Source of the DNA: Halomonas sp. MCCC 1A13316
GTDB lineage: Bacteria; Pseudomonadota; Gammaproteobacteria; Pseudomonadales; Halomonadaceae
Assembly (NCBI RefSeq): GCF_014931605.1
Contig: NZ_CP053382.1
Span: forward strand, 682,001-746,000
Reading direction: 5' to 3'
DNA: 64,000 nt
In this document: piece by piece, positions 16,324 to 26,164 of the stretch
How positions within the stretch are numbered: the stretch's first letter is position 1
Layout of the letters: the number at the start of each line of letters is the position of its first letter
Program-made: the position numbers and the translations under genes
Notes under the pieces: generated by a model
The model's input: only the letters and a program-made list of their open reading frames with translations
Told to the model about the DNA's origin: nothing
The model's database searches: none

Positions 16324-18851
16324 CCGACCAGATACCCAAGGGTGACGAGCAAGGCGGCAGCGAGCGCCGAGTGGCCCAAGAGCGGCGGCTCAGCCAGCCC
16401 TGGAAGACGCCGAGCGGCTGGCGCTACTGGTCAGCGGTCAACAATTCCGAGGTCGGGCTCTGGTACACCGCAACTTCCTTCATTTTTTTCCTCTTCGCCG
16501 GGGTGCTGGCGCTATTGATGCGTACGCAACTGGCCGTTCCGGAAAACGACTTTCTCTCTGCCACCACCTACAACCAGGTCTTCACGCTGCACGGCTCGGT
16601 GATGATGTTCCTGTTCGGCGTGCCGATTTTCGAAGCCTTTTCGATCATGATACTGCCGCAAATGCTGGGGGCGCGGGATCTGCCTTTTCCGCGTCTGTCG
16701 GCATACGGCTACTGGAGTTTCCTGATCGGTGGCATCTTCGTTTGCGGGTCGATTTTCTTCGGTGTCGCTCCCGAAGGAGGCTGGTTCATGTACCCGCCCC
16801 TGACCACGGCGTATCAGGATGGGCTCGGAGCCGATATCTGGCTGCTGGGGCTCTCTTTCATCGAGGTGGCATCGCTAGCCGCGGCGGTGGAGCTCATCGT
16901 CGGGGTGCTCAAGACACGCCCACCCGGCATGCGTATCAACCTGCTTCCCCTCTATGCCTGGTACATTCTCGTCGTGGCCGTGATGATCCTGTTCGCCTTT
17001 CCGCCGCTGATCGCCGGCGATTTGCTGTTCGAGCTGCAAAGGGCCTTCGACTGGCCTTTCTTCGACCCCAGCCGGGGCGGCGACCCGCTGCTTTGGCAGC
17101 ATCTGTTCTGGATATTCGGCCACCCCGAGGTCTATATCATTTTCCTGCCGGCGATCGCACTGGTCGCGATGATCGTGCCCACCTTCGCCCGGCGACCCAT
17201 CGTCGGCTATACCTGGGTCGTCCTGGCTGCTGTCGGCACTGGCTTCATCAGTTTTGGGCTGTGGGTGCACCACATGTACACCACCGGGTTGCCGAACATT
17301 TCCTTGGCGTTTTTCTCGGCGGCCTCCGAGGCGGTCGCCATTCCCACGGGGGTGCAGATATTCTGCTTTCTGGCCACGGCCATGGCCGGGCGCTTCGTGC
17401 GTTCGGTGCCCATGCTGTTCGTCACCGGCGCCTTGGCAATCTTCGTCCTGGGCGGCCTCACCGGGGTGATGGTGGCCATCGCGCCGTTCGACTTCCAGGC
17501 TCACGATACCTATTTCGTGGTGGCTCACCTTCACTATGTTCTGATCGGTGGCGTGTTGTTCCCGGTTGCCGCCGGGCTCTACTACTTCTATCCCATGGCT
17601 ACCGGCAAACTGTTGGCCGACAAGCCGGGCTACTGGGCGTTCTGGCTGATGTTCATAGGCTTCAACGTCACCTTCCTGCCGATGCACTTCACCGGCCTGC
17701 TGGGAATGCCGCGCCGCGTATTCACTTATACCGCCGATCTCGGCTTCGATGGGCTCAATCTGATCTCCACCATCGGCGCGTTCATCCTGGCGGCCGGCAT
17801 CGCCGTGCTGGTCGTCGAGGTGCTGCGGCCGAAGGGGAAGCAGCCCTATGCGAAACGCAACCCCTGGAATGCGGGCACTCTGGAGTGGCTGGGGGAGATG
17901 CCTGGCAAACCTTGGGGCGTTCGCTCGATTCCCTTGATCAAGGGGCGTTATCCGCTCTGGGATCAGCCCGACCTCATACGCGACGTCGATGCCGGGCGCT
18001 ATTACCTGCCCGATGCCGAAGAGGGCAAGCGGGAGACCTTGATCACCACGACCATCGATGCCGACCCGATCCAGTGCCTGCGAGTGCCGGGGCCGACGTT
18101 CATCACGCTCTGGGCGGCGCTCTTCACCGGTGGTGCCTTCATCTTTGCGACCTACAAGTGGTATCTCGCCGCAGGTACTAGTGCCGTGCTGGCGTTGGCC
18201 ACGGTACTGGTCTGGTTATGGACGGGCACCGCCAAGATACCCGAGAAGCGCAGCAAGGACGTCGGTCTGGGCGTCACGCTGCCGCTGTATGCTTCCGGCT
18301 CGACGTCGGTCGGTTGGTGGGCGATGTTCATTACCATGATCGGCGACATGAGTGCCTATGCCAGCCTGCTATTCGGCTACTTTTTCTTCTGGACCGTGCA
18401 CGACGACTTTCCGCCTGAGCCTGCGACCGGCCCGGGGCTTTTCTGGCCAGCCGTAGCGGCGGCGCTCCTGCTTGGCGCTTGGGTATGCACGGTATTGTCG
18501 CGGCACTGGAACCGGAGTGACCGGCCGTTGGCGTTCACTCTCGGGTTGGGGCTGGGAGCCTTGCTCAATGTGGCCGGTATCCTGGCGCTACTGGCCGGCC
18601 CGCACCTGAATGGCCTGGATCCCACACGGCACGTCTATCCGGCCACCGTCTGGGTCCTGGTGCTGTGGACAACCATCCATCTTGGCGTGGGGCTGGTTAT
18701 GCAGTGCTACTGCATCGCCCGCCGCTGGGCCGGCCGCATGACCGCCGAGCATGACATCGATATCCGCAACGTTACGCTCTACTGGCATTTCATGGCCATT
18801 ACCGCAGCAGTAACGGTCGTCGTGATAGCCGGTTTTCCGTTGCTGGCCTGA
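16320..18851 (+). CDS. Cytochrome c oxidase subunits I and III fused
   Basis: 843 residues. The first 550 are subunit I: heme a ligand in HGSVMMF, CuB/crosslink motif GHPEVYI, the paired HH before MYTT, and HDTYFVVAHLHYV with heme a3 and a ligands. The GHPEV glutamate marks an A1-type haem-copper oxidase with a D-type proton path. From about 600 a subunit III-like block follows (SVGWWAMFITMIGDMSAYASLLFGYFF split over helices). It reduces oxygen to water and pumps protons. The fusion, together with the subunit II-cytochrome c, defines a caa3 layout. Confidence 0.93.
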   Translation: MTDQIPKGDEQGGSERRVAQERRLSQPWKTPSGWRYWSAVNNSEVGLWYTATSFIFFLFAGVLALLMRTQLAVPENDFLSATTYNQVFTLHGSVMMFLFGVPIFEAFSIMILPQMLGARDLPFPRLSAYGYWSFLIGGIFVCGSIFFGVAPEGGWFMYPPLTTAYQDGLGADIWLLGLSFIEVASLAAAVELIVGVLKTRPPGMRINLLPLYAWYILVVAVMILFAFPPLIAGDLLFELQRAFDWPFFDPSRGGDPLLWQHLFWIFGHPEVYIIFLPAIALVAMIVPTFARRPIVGYTWVVLAAVGTGFISFGLWVHHMYTTGLPNISLAFFSAASEAVAIPTGVQIFCFLATAMAGRFVRSVPMLFVTGALAIFVLGGLTGVMVAIAPFDFQAHDTYFVVAHLHYVLIGGVLFPVAAGLYYFYPMATGKLLADKPGYWAFWLMFIGFNVTFLPMHFTGLLGMPRRVFTYTADLGFDGLNLISTIGAFILAAGIAVLVVEVLRPKGKQPYAKRNPWNAGTLEWLGEMPGKPWGVRSIPLIKGRYPLWDQPDLIRDVDAGRYYLPDAEEGKRETLITTTIDADPIQCLRVPGPTFITLWAALFTGGAFIFATYKWYLAAGTSAVLALATVLVWLWTGTAKIPEKRSKDVGLGVTLPLYASGSTSVGWWAMFITMIGDMSAYASLLFGYFFFWTVHDDFPPEPATGPGLFWPAVAAALLLGAWVCTVLSRHWNRSDRPLAFTLGLGLGALLNVAGILALLAGPHLNGLDPTRHVYPATVWVLVLWTTIHLGVGLVMQCYCIARRWAGRMTAEHDIDIRNVTLYWHFMAITAAVTVVVIAGFPLLA

Positions 18852-18870
18852 TGAGGAACGGGAGGTTCAA

Positions 18871-19284
18871 ATGGCAAGACGAGCGCAAGTCGAGCCCGAA
18901 GCAAGGGCCAAGCCGACTCCCGGAAGTCGCGAGTCCCTCTGGCCGCTCGCGATGGGGCCTTTGCTGTGGACGGTGCACTTTGTTCTTTCCTATGCCACGG
19001 CTGCCGTCTGGTGCGCGAAGGTAGGGGGCGAAAGCGGCTCCTTGGGCGGGGTGCGTCTCGCTATCGGTATTTACACCGTATTGACCCTGTCAGGGATCGC
19101 CATCGTCATTTGGCGCGGCTTACGAAAACACAGATTCGGTACGGCAACGGTGCCGCACGACTTCGATACGCCTGCGGATCGCCACCGTTTTCTTGGCTTC
19201 GCTACGGTGTTGCTCGGCGGACTTTCCTTTGTCGCCACGCTCTACGTCGCCCTGCCTGCCGTTTTCATTGAGAGCTGCCGTTGA
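18871..19284 (+). CDS. Small membrane protein of the caa3 oxidase operon
   Basis: 137 residues with three predicted membrane helices (about 25-45, 60-80, 105-130). It starts 19 bases after the oxidase gene with GGGAGG upstream and its stop overlaps the next start as TGATG. The position is that of a subunit IV-like or assembly protein, but I see no diagnostic motif. Its link to the oxidase is inferred from the operon. Confidence 0.7.
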   Translation: MARRAQVEPEARAKPTPGSRESLWPLAMGPLLWTVHFVLSYATAAVWCAKVGGESGSLGGVRLAIGIYTVLTLSGIAIVIWRGLRKHRFGTATVPHDFDTPADRHRFLGFATVLLGGLSFVATLYVALPAVFIESCR

Positions 19285-20543
19285 TGCGCTCGACTACTCG
19301 CTTCGCTCGATTGCGGCGGCTCGTCGGCCTCCCGCGCAAGGTCATGCGGTATATGTTCGGCCACGGGAAAGCGCTATTGCTGGGCCTGGCGATCCTGGGT
19401 GGGACGCTGGCAGTTGGCGGTGTGCTCGTCGTTTGGTCGGGGCTGGTGCCGATCAGCGCCAGCTCAGGCCACTGGCCTGTGACCCGCTGGTTTCTTCACT
19501 TCGCCATGCGTAATGCCGTCGAGACGCGGGCAAGCGGCATCAAGGCACCGGCGCTGAGCGACCCGGCTTTGGTGCTCAAGGGCGCTGGCCACTATGCGAC
19601 TGGCTGCATGCCCTGCCACGGTGCCCCGGGGAAGCCGCAGTCCTTGATCGTCCAGCAAATGACACCCAAACCGCCGCTCTTGTCGCAGCGGGTTCACGAG
19701 TGGACGCCCGAGCAGTTGTTCTGGATCGTCAAGCATGGGGTCAAATTCACGGCGATGCCCGCCTGGGTGAGCTTGCAGCGCGAGGATGAGATCTGGGCCG
19801 TGGTCGCTTTCCTGCAGGAGCTGCCGAGGCTAAGTCCGGAGCGCTACGAGCACTTGGCTTACGGTGAACGCGACGATGCGGACGCTGGCGGCGAAGCGGC
19901 AACCGGTTCTTTGCGAGCGCTCGGTGAGCCCTTGGGCCCGCTGGTAGCCCATTGTACCCGGTGTCATGGCGCGGATGGTCGTGGTCGCGGCTCTGGGGCC
20001 TTTCCCAAGCTGGCGGGCCAGAGCGAAACGTACCTGTGGACAAGCCTTCTTGCCTATGCCGAGGGGGAGCGCAACAGTGGCATCATGCAGCCGATTGCCG
20101 CGGAATTGAGCGAAACGGAGATGCGTACTCTCGCAGCACATTATGCCGGCCAGGAGAACGCTGCGAGCCAACCGGCCAGTCATCAAGCCAATGCAGACGA
20201 GCCGGCCGCAGCGACTGCCGATTCGGCTTCGATAGCGCGAGGACGAGACATTGCCCGGCGCGGCGTGCCCGGGCAGGGGGTTCCCTCCTGCGTCGACTGT
20301 CACGGCCCGCGATCGGGACCGAGCAACCCCCATTATCCTAGGTTGGCCGGCCAGTACGCCGACTACCTCGCTCTCCAACTGTCCCTGTTCAAGTCCGAAA
20401 CGCGCGGCGGCACGCCCTATGTGCGCATCATGCATAGCGCAGCCAAGGGCTTGAATGAAACCCAGATACGCGACCTGGCGAACTACTACAGCTCGCTCGC
20501 ACCGGATCTTGGCCATCAGCCGGAAGCGGTCCCTTCGGAGTGA
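19284..20543 (+). CDS. Membrane-anchored triheme cytochrome c
   Basis: 419 residues. A basic N-terminus and one membrane helix (about 30-52) anchor three c-type haem sites: CMPCH near 112, CTRCH near 225 and CVDCH near 335. This is one mono-haem domain followed by a di-haem c4-like part. It is a likely electron donor to the caa3 oxidase encoded upstream, delivering electrons to the fused cytochrome of subunit II. The ATG at 19284 overlaps the previous stop. A strong terminator follows about 100 bases later, closing a four-gene operon. Confidence 0.88.
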   Translation: MRSTTRFARLRRLVGLPRKVMRYMFGHGKALLLGLAILGGTLAVGGVLVVWSGLVPISASSGHWPVTRWFLHFAMRNAVETRASGIKAPALSDPALVLKGAGHYATGCMPCHGAPGKPQSLIVQQMTPKPPLLSQRVHEWTPEQLFWIVKHGVKFTAMPAWVSLQREDEIWAVVAFLQELPRLSPERYEHLAYGERDDADAGGEAATGSLRALGEPLGPLVAHCTRCHGADGRGRGSGAFPKLAGQSETYLWTSLLAYAEGERNSGIMQPIAAELSETEMRTLAAHYAGQENAASQPASHQANADEPAAATADSASIARGRDIARRGVPGQGVPSCVDCHGPRSGPSNPHYPRLAGQYADYLALQLSLFKSETRGGTPYVRIMHSAAKGLNETQIRDLANYYSSLAPDLGHQPEAVPSE

Positions 20544-20644
20544 GCGCAGCGTGCCGGCAGTCGTAGAGGCTTCTGCAATCGGTTGCCTTTGCGCCTGGAC
20601 CGGCTTCGTCGTTACACACGCTCGTTCTGGTGGCGGAGACGACA

Positions 20645-20666
20645 AGAGCCCGGCATGCCGGGCTCT
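20645..20666 (+). terminator. Terminator of the caa3 operon
   Basis: AGAGCCCGGC and its complement form an 11-bp perfect palindromic stem followed by ATCTTGT. The remaining bases to 20900 hold nothing recognisable. Confidence 0.75.
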
Positions 20667-20900
20667 ATCTTGTCCCTATGCGAGCGGTCCCTGTCTTGGC
20701 GGCCACTCAGCTCCTTGTCATGCCGTGGATGGTGCGCACATGCGCCACGGCTACCACCTCCCCGTTCCTGAACTCACCTCGTCTGGCTCTCAAGGACAGC
20801 CATCGTAAGGGCCAACGGCATGGGAGCGGACGTGGAAGTGGACGGCCCCTTAAGCATAGTTCGCCAATGGGAGTGATGCGGAAATGGCCGCTTCCTTCTC

Positions 20901-21944
20901 TCAGCGTCTCTGAGCACCGAGCTGCTCACGGCGGAACTCGCCCTGGCGTTCCAACATCCAGCCTGGGTATTCGGGCGGCAGCTGACTGACGCGATCGAGC
21001 ACGTCGAGCTCTGCATCGCTGAGCGTTACCTGTGCGGCGGCGATATTGTCATCGAGCTGATCGATGCGCTTGGCCCCGACGATCACGCTAGTGACTGCCG
21101 GCTGGTGCAGCAGCCAGGCGAGCGCAATCTGGGCGACGCTGACGCCCTTGGCCTCGGCGATGCCGCGCATCGCGTCGACGCAGTCATAGGCGCGTTCTTT
21201 TTCCACCGGTGGAAAGTCGAGGTTGGCGCGTCGGCCTTCGCCAACGTCCTGGCCATCACGCACGTACTTGCCGCTGAGCAGGCCGCCGGCGAGCGGGCTC
21301 CACACCATCAGGCCGAGGCCCTCGCTCTCCAGCATGGGGACGATTTCGCGTTCCAGGTCGCGACCGGCAAGGGTGTAGTAGGCCTGCAATGATTGGAAGC
21401 GGTTCAGCCCCTTGCGTTCGGCGATGCCGAGCGCCTTGACGATCTGCCAGGCCGCCCAGTTGGAGACGCCGACATAGCGTACGTGGCCATGCTGGACCAG
21501 GGTATCCAGCGCGCTTAGGGTCTCCTCGATGGGCGTAGCGGGGTCGAAGCCGTGCACTTGATACAGATCGATGTGGTCGAGCTGCAGGCGTTTCAGGCTC
21601 GCCTTCATGCCCTCCATGATGTGATAACGAGACAGCCCCCTGGCGTTGGCGCCCCGGCCGGTTTCGCCGAATACCTTGGTGGCGACGACCACCTCGTCGC
21701 GCGGTACGCCGAGGTTCTTCAGGGCCTGGCCGGTAATACGCTCCGAGAGCCCCTCGGAGTAGACGTCCGCTGTGTCGATGAAGTTGATGCCGGCCTCCAG
21801 CGCGCGGGCAATCAGCCCCTCGGCGTCACGCTGCTGCAGGTTGCCGATCTTGCTCCAGAGTTCGCCTTCGCCGCCGAAGGTCATGGTGCCCAGGCAGAAC
21901 TGGGAAACGAAGAGGCCGGTATTGCCGAGTTTGCGATATTGCAT
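20901..21944 (-). CDS. Aldo/keto reductase
   Basis: 347 residues, TIM-barrel NADPH-dependent oxidoreductase. Catalytic tetrad positions are visible: Asp in FIDTADVYSEG (Asp near 54, Tyr near 58), Lys in VVATKVFG, and His in YQVHGFD. The C-terminal coenzyme site reads SVIVGAKRIDQLDDN. It reduces aldehydes or ketones in the cytosol; substrate unknown. The start MQYRKLGNTGL at 21944 has AAGGAG upstream. Confidence 0.9.
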   Translation of the reverse strand: MQYRKLGNTGLFVSQFCLGTMTFGGEGELWSKIGNLQQRDAEGLIARALEAGINFIDTADVYSEGLSERITGQALKNLGVPRDEVVVATKVFGETGRGANARGLSRYHIMEGMKASLKRLQLDHIDLYQVHGFDPATPIEETLSALDTLVQHGHVRYVGVSNWAAWQIVKALGIAERKGLNRFQSLQAYYTLAGRDLEREIVPMLESEGLGLMVWSPLAGGLLSGKYVRDGQDVGEGRRANLDFPPVEKERAYDCVDAMRGIAEAKGVSVAQIALAWLLHQPAVTSVIVGAKRIDQLDDNIAAAQVTLSDAELDVLDRVSQLPPEYPGWMLERQGEFRREQLGAQRR

Positions 21945-22023
21945 GCGGTGCTCCTTACTTTTCTTGCAGGGGTATAGTGTGGCAGCTATCAAGCGTGGCG
22001 ATGGACCGGTTCATCGTGCTGTC

Positions 22024-22356
22024 GTCCTGTCGAGGATAGTGTGGCTGGGGCTGCTCAATCTTGCGCTAGCGCTCTACTTCCGCACCTGGGGCGGGGCGTT
22101 CGATCTCTTTTTCGATAGCGACACCACGGCCGGGTCCGGTTCGCCACCGATGCCTTCTTCTTTCAGGAGGGCCATGCCGAGCGCTACGAGCCCGCCCGTT
22201 GGCCAGTTCCGCGTCAGCGAACGCGGCGAACCCCTGCTCGTTTCCCTGCATGACGGCGCACTCGAGAAGCTGAGGAGCAGTGGCACGTTGAAACTTGCCG
22301 AAAGCGGGGGAAGCCATGCCGGCCAGGGTTGGTATATGGTCACGCTTCATAAATCA
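22024..22356 (+). pseudogene. Frameshifted remnant, GDYXXLXY-protein-like
   Basis: Pieces of one protein appear in two frames. First a hydrophobic segment (IVWLGLLNLALALYF, then DLFFDSD), then in the next frame FATDAFFFQEGHAERYEPARW (22140 onward), then back in the first frame GQFRVSERGEPLLV and LHDGALEKL. This order recalls GDYXXLXY-domain envelope proteins. Two opposite shifts (near 22120 and 22200) suggest decay or, less likely, base-call errors. No intact start or end can be assigned. Confidence 0.4.
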
Positions 22357-22374
22357 GCTAACAGGAGGTTTGCC

Positions 22375-23205
22375 TTGCTGCGTGAGACGCTCCATCGCCA
22401 GCTTACCCCGGGAGCCTGGCCCGGGTTCGGGCTGTCGCCACTCAATCGCGCCGTTTGTGCCCTGATCCTGCTGGCCTCGCTCATGGCGGTTCTCGAGACG
22501 GAGCCCACCCTGCGCCAGGCGGCATCGGGCCTGTTCTTTTCCCTGGAAGTGTTCTTCGTCACGACCTTCCTCGCCGAATATGCTTGCCGGATGTATGCCG
22601 CCGGAGAGGAGCCCCGCTATCGTGGCATCTCGGGCCGCATCCGCTACGCGTTTTCCTTCTGGGCGCTGGTCGACCTGCTCGCGATCCTGCCGTTCTTCCT
22701 GGCCTTCCTGCCTTTCAACAACGTGTTTCTGCTGCGCATGATGCGCGTGCTGCGTATCTTGCGGCTCGCTAGGCTAGGTCGTTTCAGCCGGGCCTGGTCC
22801 GCATTGGCGGGGGCCCTGCACGCTCGCAGCTACGAGCTGCTGCTCAGTGTCGGTGTGGCGGGGCTGTTGCTGTTGCTTTCCGCGGCCTGCCTCTACGTGG
22901 TCGAGGCCGCCGAGCAGCCCGAGGCTTTTGGCAGCGTGCCGCGGGCGCTGTGGTGGAGTATTGCCACCCTGACGACGGTGGGCTACGGCGATGTCACGCC
23001 TATCACGCCACTGGGCAAATTGTTTGCCGGTATCACCGCCGTGGCCGGGATAGGCATCATCGCCATGCCGACGGGTATTCTCGCTGCGGCCTTCAGCGAT
23101 GTATTCCAGCACAAGGACCCGCGAAGTGAGGATGAAGCAGACGACTCGTATTCGCTTTCCCAGCCAGAACGTCAACGGCATGACGCAGGGAAGATGGAGT
23201 GGTAA
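22375..23205 (+). CDS. Voltage-gated potassium channel, Kv-like
   Basis: 276 residues with six membrane helices. S4 carries regularly spaced arginines (RMMRVLRILRLARLGR), and the pore has the K+ filter TLTTVGYGD. S5 and S6 flank it (LLLSVGVAGLLLLL; GIIAMPTGILAAAF). It conducts K+ across the inner membrane. I choose the TTG at 22375 because AGGAGG stands 7 bases upstream and the protein then begins at the family N-terminus; the frame is open further upstream only through the remnant before it. Confidence 0.85.
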   Translation: MLRETLHRQLTPGAWPGFGLSPLNRAVCALILLASLMAVLETEPTLRQAASGLFFSLEVFFVTTFLAEYACRMYAAGEEPRYRGISGRIRYAFSFWALVDLLAILPFFLAFLPFNNVFLLRMMRVLRILRLARLGRFSRAWSALAGALHARSYELLLSVGVAGLLLLLSAACLYVVEAAEQPEAFGSVPRALWWSIATLTTVGYGDVTPITPLGKLFAGITAVAGIGIIAMPTGILAAAFSDVFQHKDPRSEDEADDSYSLSQPERQRHDAGKMEW

Positions 23206-23241
23206 TGGTTGCGTCGCTTATGCCACTGGGTTTACCACGAG

Positions 23242-23994
23242 CTAGCCCAAGCCGAACAGTGCATGGGCGAGGTGACCGCTAATGAAGGCGAGGCCGGCGG
23301 CGGCGCCGCCCATCAACAGGGTACGAAACCCTGAACGTAGCATTGGCCGATGGTAGACCAAGCTCTTGAGCATCCCGATGCTGAAGAACATCGCAGCGGC
23401 AATCAACAGGCTGGCCAGGAACTGGGTAGCGGCATCCAGGCCCGGTAGCGCGTAGGGTAGTAGCGGCATGGCACCGACGATGATAAACGCCAAGAAAGTG
23501 GTAAGCGCGGCGCGCAGGGGATTCACTCCGCCAGGCTGCAAGAAATGCTCCTCCTTGAGCATGGTGTCGACCCAGATATCATGATCATCGGTCAGGGTCT
23601 CCACGACTCTTTCCAGCAATTCCCCTTCGAAGCCTTTAGTGCGGAAAATCTGGCGTATCTCTTCTCTCTCGCCTTCAGGAATGAGATTGATATGGTGATA
23701 TTCGCCACGAGTGACGCTATCGATATGTTCTTGCTGCGCTTGTGAGGCCTCGTAATTGCTGACTGCCATGCTGAAACCGTCAGCAAGGAGGTTGGCGAAA
23801 CCGAGTACCAGGGCGACCGTGGGGGAAAAGCCTGCGCCGAATGCGCCTGAAACGACGGCGAAGGTCGTTACGCATCCATCGATGCCTCCCAAGATCGCAT
23901 CGGGAATGGAGTTCGCTTGCGCCGGGCGGGACAGGCGTTCCTTTACTGCCTCAGGCCGATGTTCGGGCTCGAGATCTTCACGGCGGTGAGGCAT
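23242..23994 (-). CDS. VIT1/CCC1-family transporter
   Basis: 250 residues. The first membrane part has GGIDGCVTTFAVVSG and LADGFSMAVSNYEAS, the signature of vacuolar-iron-transporter (DUF125) proteins. A cytosolic metal-binding-type helical insert (EREEIRQIF, DHDIWVDTMLKEE) follows, then three C-terminal helices. Family members export Fe2+ or Mn2+. The ATG at 23994 is chosen; one other in-frame ATG 9 bases upstream is possible and neither has a good ribosome site. Confidence 0.85.
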   Translation of the reverse strand: MPHRREDLEPEHRPEAVKERLSRPAQANSIPDAILGGIDGCVTTFAVVSGAFGAGFSPTVALVLGFANLLADGFSMAVSNYEASQAQQEHIDSVTRGEYHHINLIPEGEREEIRQIFRTKGFEGELLERVVETLTDDHDIWVDTMLKEEHFLQPGGVNPLRAALTTFLAFIIVGAMPLLPYALPGLDAATQFLASLLIAAAMFFSIGMLKSLVYHRPMLRSGFRTLLMGGAAAGLAFISGHLAHALFGLG

Positions 23995-24036
23995 GGCAAC
24001 CATCCAGAGTTGGCATTGCGAATCTCTTCGCTCCAA

Positions 24037-24390
24037 AGGGGAGAGCCTTCGTTCAACGTAGCAGAAGGCGGTGGTGATATAGCTGGGGCTGCTTGGGGCA
24101 ACTAAGCGCCGAAGACGGGTTCAACGACAGGCATCATTCATGGAGCTGCGCATCGTCAGACGTCTCTTCCCTGAATGGAGCACCACCTCCGATCCGCCCG
24201 GAGAGGGAGGTGCCGGATTGGGGGCAGCATTGCCCTGGGAGTGTTTGCCAGCCTCCCTAGTGTGCAAACGCGAGGCATTTCAAGGTCGGCTCGAAGCTCG
24301 AACGTTAACAGGCTACCTTTGTGGCATTGCGTGCTTCCCGTGGCCCAGGACCGGGACGGGGCGCTTCGTCACCAGGGTATTGGAGCTTTC
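24037..24390. other. Gene-free stretch between the VIT1-like and yghU genes
   Basis: A divergent promoter region of about 350 bases. Frames present lack ribosome sites and motifs. I see no terminator or repeat. Confidence 0.4.
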
Positions 24391-25254
24391 ATGAGCCAAG
24401 ACAACGAGTACGTACCGCCGAAGATCTGGAAATGGGAAAAGGCCAACGGCGGCCAGTTCGCCAGCATCAACCGGCCCATCGCCGGGCCTACCCACGACAA
24501 GGCGCTGCCGGTCGGCAAGCATCCGCTGCAGCTCTACTCGCTGGCCACGCCCAACGGGGTCAAGGCCAGCGTCATGCTCGAGGAGCTGCTGGCGCTTGGC
24601 CACGCCGGCGCCGAATACGATGCCTGGCTGATTCGCATCGGCGAGGGGGAGCAGTTCGGTAGCGGCTTCGTCGAGGTCAATCCCAACTCGAAGATTCCGG
24701 CGCTGATGGACCACAGCACCACGCCGCCCACCCGAGTGTTCGAGTCCGGCTCGATTCTGCTCTACCTGGCCGAGAAGTTCGACGAGCTGTTGCCTCGCGA
24801 TCCGGCCGGGCGTACGGAAACGCTGAACTGGCTGTTCTGGCAGGTGGGTAGCGCGCCGTATCTCGGCGGTGGCTTCGGCCATTTCTACGCCTATGCGCCG
24901 ACCAAGATCGAGTACGCCATCGACCGCTTCGCCATGGAGGCCAAGCGTCAGCTCGACGTGCTGGATCGACGTCTGGCCGAGAGCCGCTACCTCGGCGGTG
25001 ACACATACACCATCGCCGATATCGCCAACTGGTGCTGGTACGGACAACTGGCGCTCGACCGCGTCTACGATGCCGGCGAGTTCCTGCAGGTGCAGGAGTA
25101 CCAGCATGTACAGCGCTGGGCCAGGGAGATCGACGCCCGCCCGGCGGTGCAGCGCGGGCGCATGGTCAATCGCACCTTCGGCCCGCTGGAGCAGCAGCTG
25201 CATGAGCGCCACGACGCCAGCGACTTCGAGACGAGTACGCAGGACAAGCGTTAG
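24391..25254 (+). CDS. yghU: Glutathione S-transferase-like disulfide-bond reductase YghU
   Basis: 287 residues, one less than Escherichia coli YghU. N-terminal extension EYVPPKIWKWEKANGG, then a thioredoxin-like domain (LYSLATPNGVKASVMLEE; the TPNG pattern binds glutathione) and the helical GST domain (TIADIANWCWYG). It reduces disulfides with two bound glutathiones. The ATG at 24391 follows TTGGAGCTTTC. Monocistronic or with the GNAT gene 23 bases downstream. Confidence 0.92.
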   Translation: MSQDNEYVPPKIWKWEKANGGQFASINRPIAGPTHDKALPVGKHPLQLYSLATPNGVKASVMLEELLALGHAGAEYDAWLIRIGEGEQFGSGFVEVNPNSKIPALMDHSTTPPTRVFESGSILLYLAEKFDELLPRDPAGRTETLNWLFWQVGSAPYLGGGFGHFYAYAPTKIEYAIDRFAMEAKRQLDVLDRRLAESRYLGGDTYTIADIANWCWYGQLALDRVYDAGEFLQVQEYQHVQRWAREIDARPAVQRGRMVNRTFGPLEQQLHERHDASDFETSTQDKR

Positions 25255-25277
25255 GCGTCGGCGTGGACGAGCCCACC

Positions 25278-25724
25278 ATGCCGACAAAGCGACTGGAACA
25301 GCGGGACCTGGAAGCCTGCGCGACACTGTTCGCGCAGGTGTTCTCCACGGAGCCCTGGAGCGAACCCTGGAGTGTCGATGGGGCCCTGGCGCGGCTCGAG
25401 CACTTCCACGCGTCGCCCGGCTTCGTGGGGATGCTGTCGTCAAGCGACGCGGGTGACGTCACGGGCTTCGTGCTGGGCAACCTCGAGCCCTACCTGGATT
25501 GTCAGCTGTTCTACCTGAGAGAGATGTGCGTCGCCTCGCATCGGCAGGGGCAGGGTATCGGCTCGCAGCTTTATCGGGCTCTGGAGCGGGAGCTGGCTGA
25601 GCGAGACGTTCGCGCGGTGTATCTGGCCACGGGGAGGGATATCCCGGCCGCCGGCTTCTACCAGGGGCTGGGCTTTCGCTGCAGCGAGAGCATGGCGTTT
25701 TATGCCAAGGGCCTGCAGGGCTAG
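25278..25724 (+). CDS. GNAT-family N-acetyltransferase
   Basis: 148 residues. The acetyl-CoA site is [19 protein letters not shown] (R/Q-x-x-G-x-G/A), followed by the YLATG strand and the FYQGLGF motif of the C-terminal helix. The substrate is unknown. The ATG at 25278 is used; a GTG at 25263 would add five residues. It may be co-transcribed with yghU. Confidence 0.82.
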   Translation: MPTKRLEQRDLEACATLFAQVFSTEPWSEPWSVDGALARLEHFHASPGFVGMLSSSDAGDVTGFVLGNLEPYLDCQLFYLREMCVASHRQGQGIGSQLYRALERELAERDVRAVYLATGRDIPAAGFYQGLGFRCSESMAFYAKGLQG

Positions 25725-25795
25725 GAGCCTGGTTGGACACCCTCCGGGCGCTCTGGCATGCTTCGCGCTTCGCGAAATCCGCCCAAGAGAAGCCC

Positions 25796-26137
25796 ATGAG
25801 CGACTTGCCGAACTGCCCCGCCTGCCAATCCGAGTACACCTACGAAGTGGCCGACATGTACGCCTGCCCCGAATGCGGCCATGAGTGGTCGGGTCTGGCG
25901 GAAGTTGGCGAGGCCGGTGGCGAGGAAGTGGTGCGCGATGCCAACGGCAACGAATTGCAGGATGGCGACAGCGTCACCGTGATCAAGGACCTCAAGGTCA
26001 AGGGCACCTCGTCGGTGGTCAAGGTGGGTACCAAGGTGAAGGGTATTCGCCTGGTGGAAGGCGACCACGACATCGACTGCAAGATCGATGGCTTCGGGCC
26101 GATGAAGCTGAAGTCGGAGTTCGTCAAGAAGGCATAA
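25796..26137 (+). CDS. yjdM: Zinc-ribbon protein YjdM (PhnA family)
   Basis: 113 residues. An N-terminal zinc ribbon ([11 protein letters not shown] and CPECGHEW) precedes a beta-barrel domain with [23 protein letters not shown] and the C-terminal [13 protein letters not shown], all characteristic of the family. Despite the old PhnA name it is not a phosphonatase; its role is unclear. The ATG at 25796 fixes the usual family start ([10 protein letters not shown]). Confidence 0.92.
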   Translation: MSDLPNCPACQSEYTYEVADMYACPECGHEWSGLAEVGEAGGEEVVRDANGNELQDGDSVTVIKDLKVKGTSSVVKVGTKVKGIRLVEGDHDIDCKIDGFGPMKLKSEFVKKA

Positions 26138-26164
26138 GCGTCGGGAAACCTGCTGTCACGGAGC

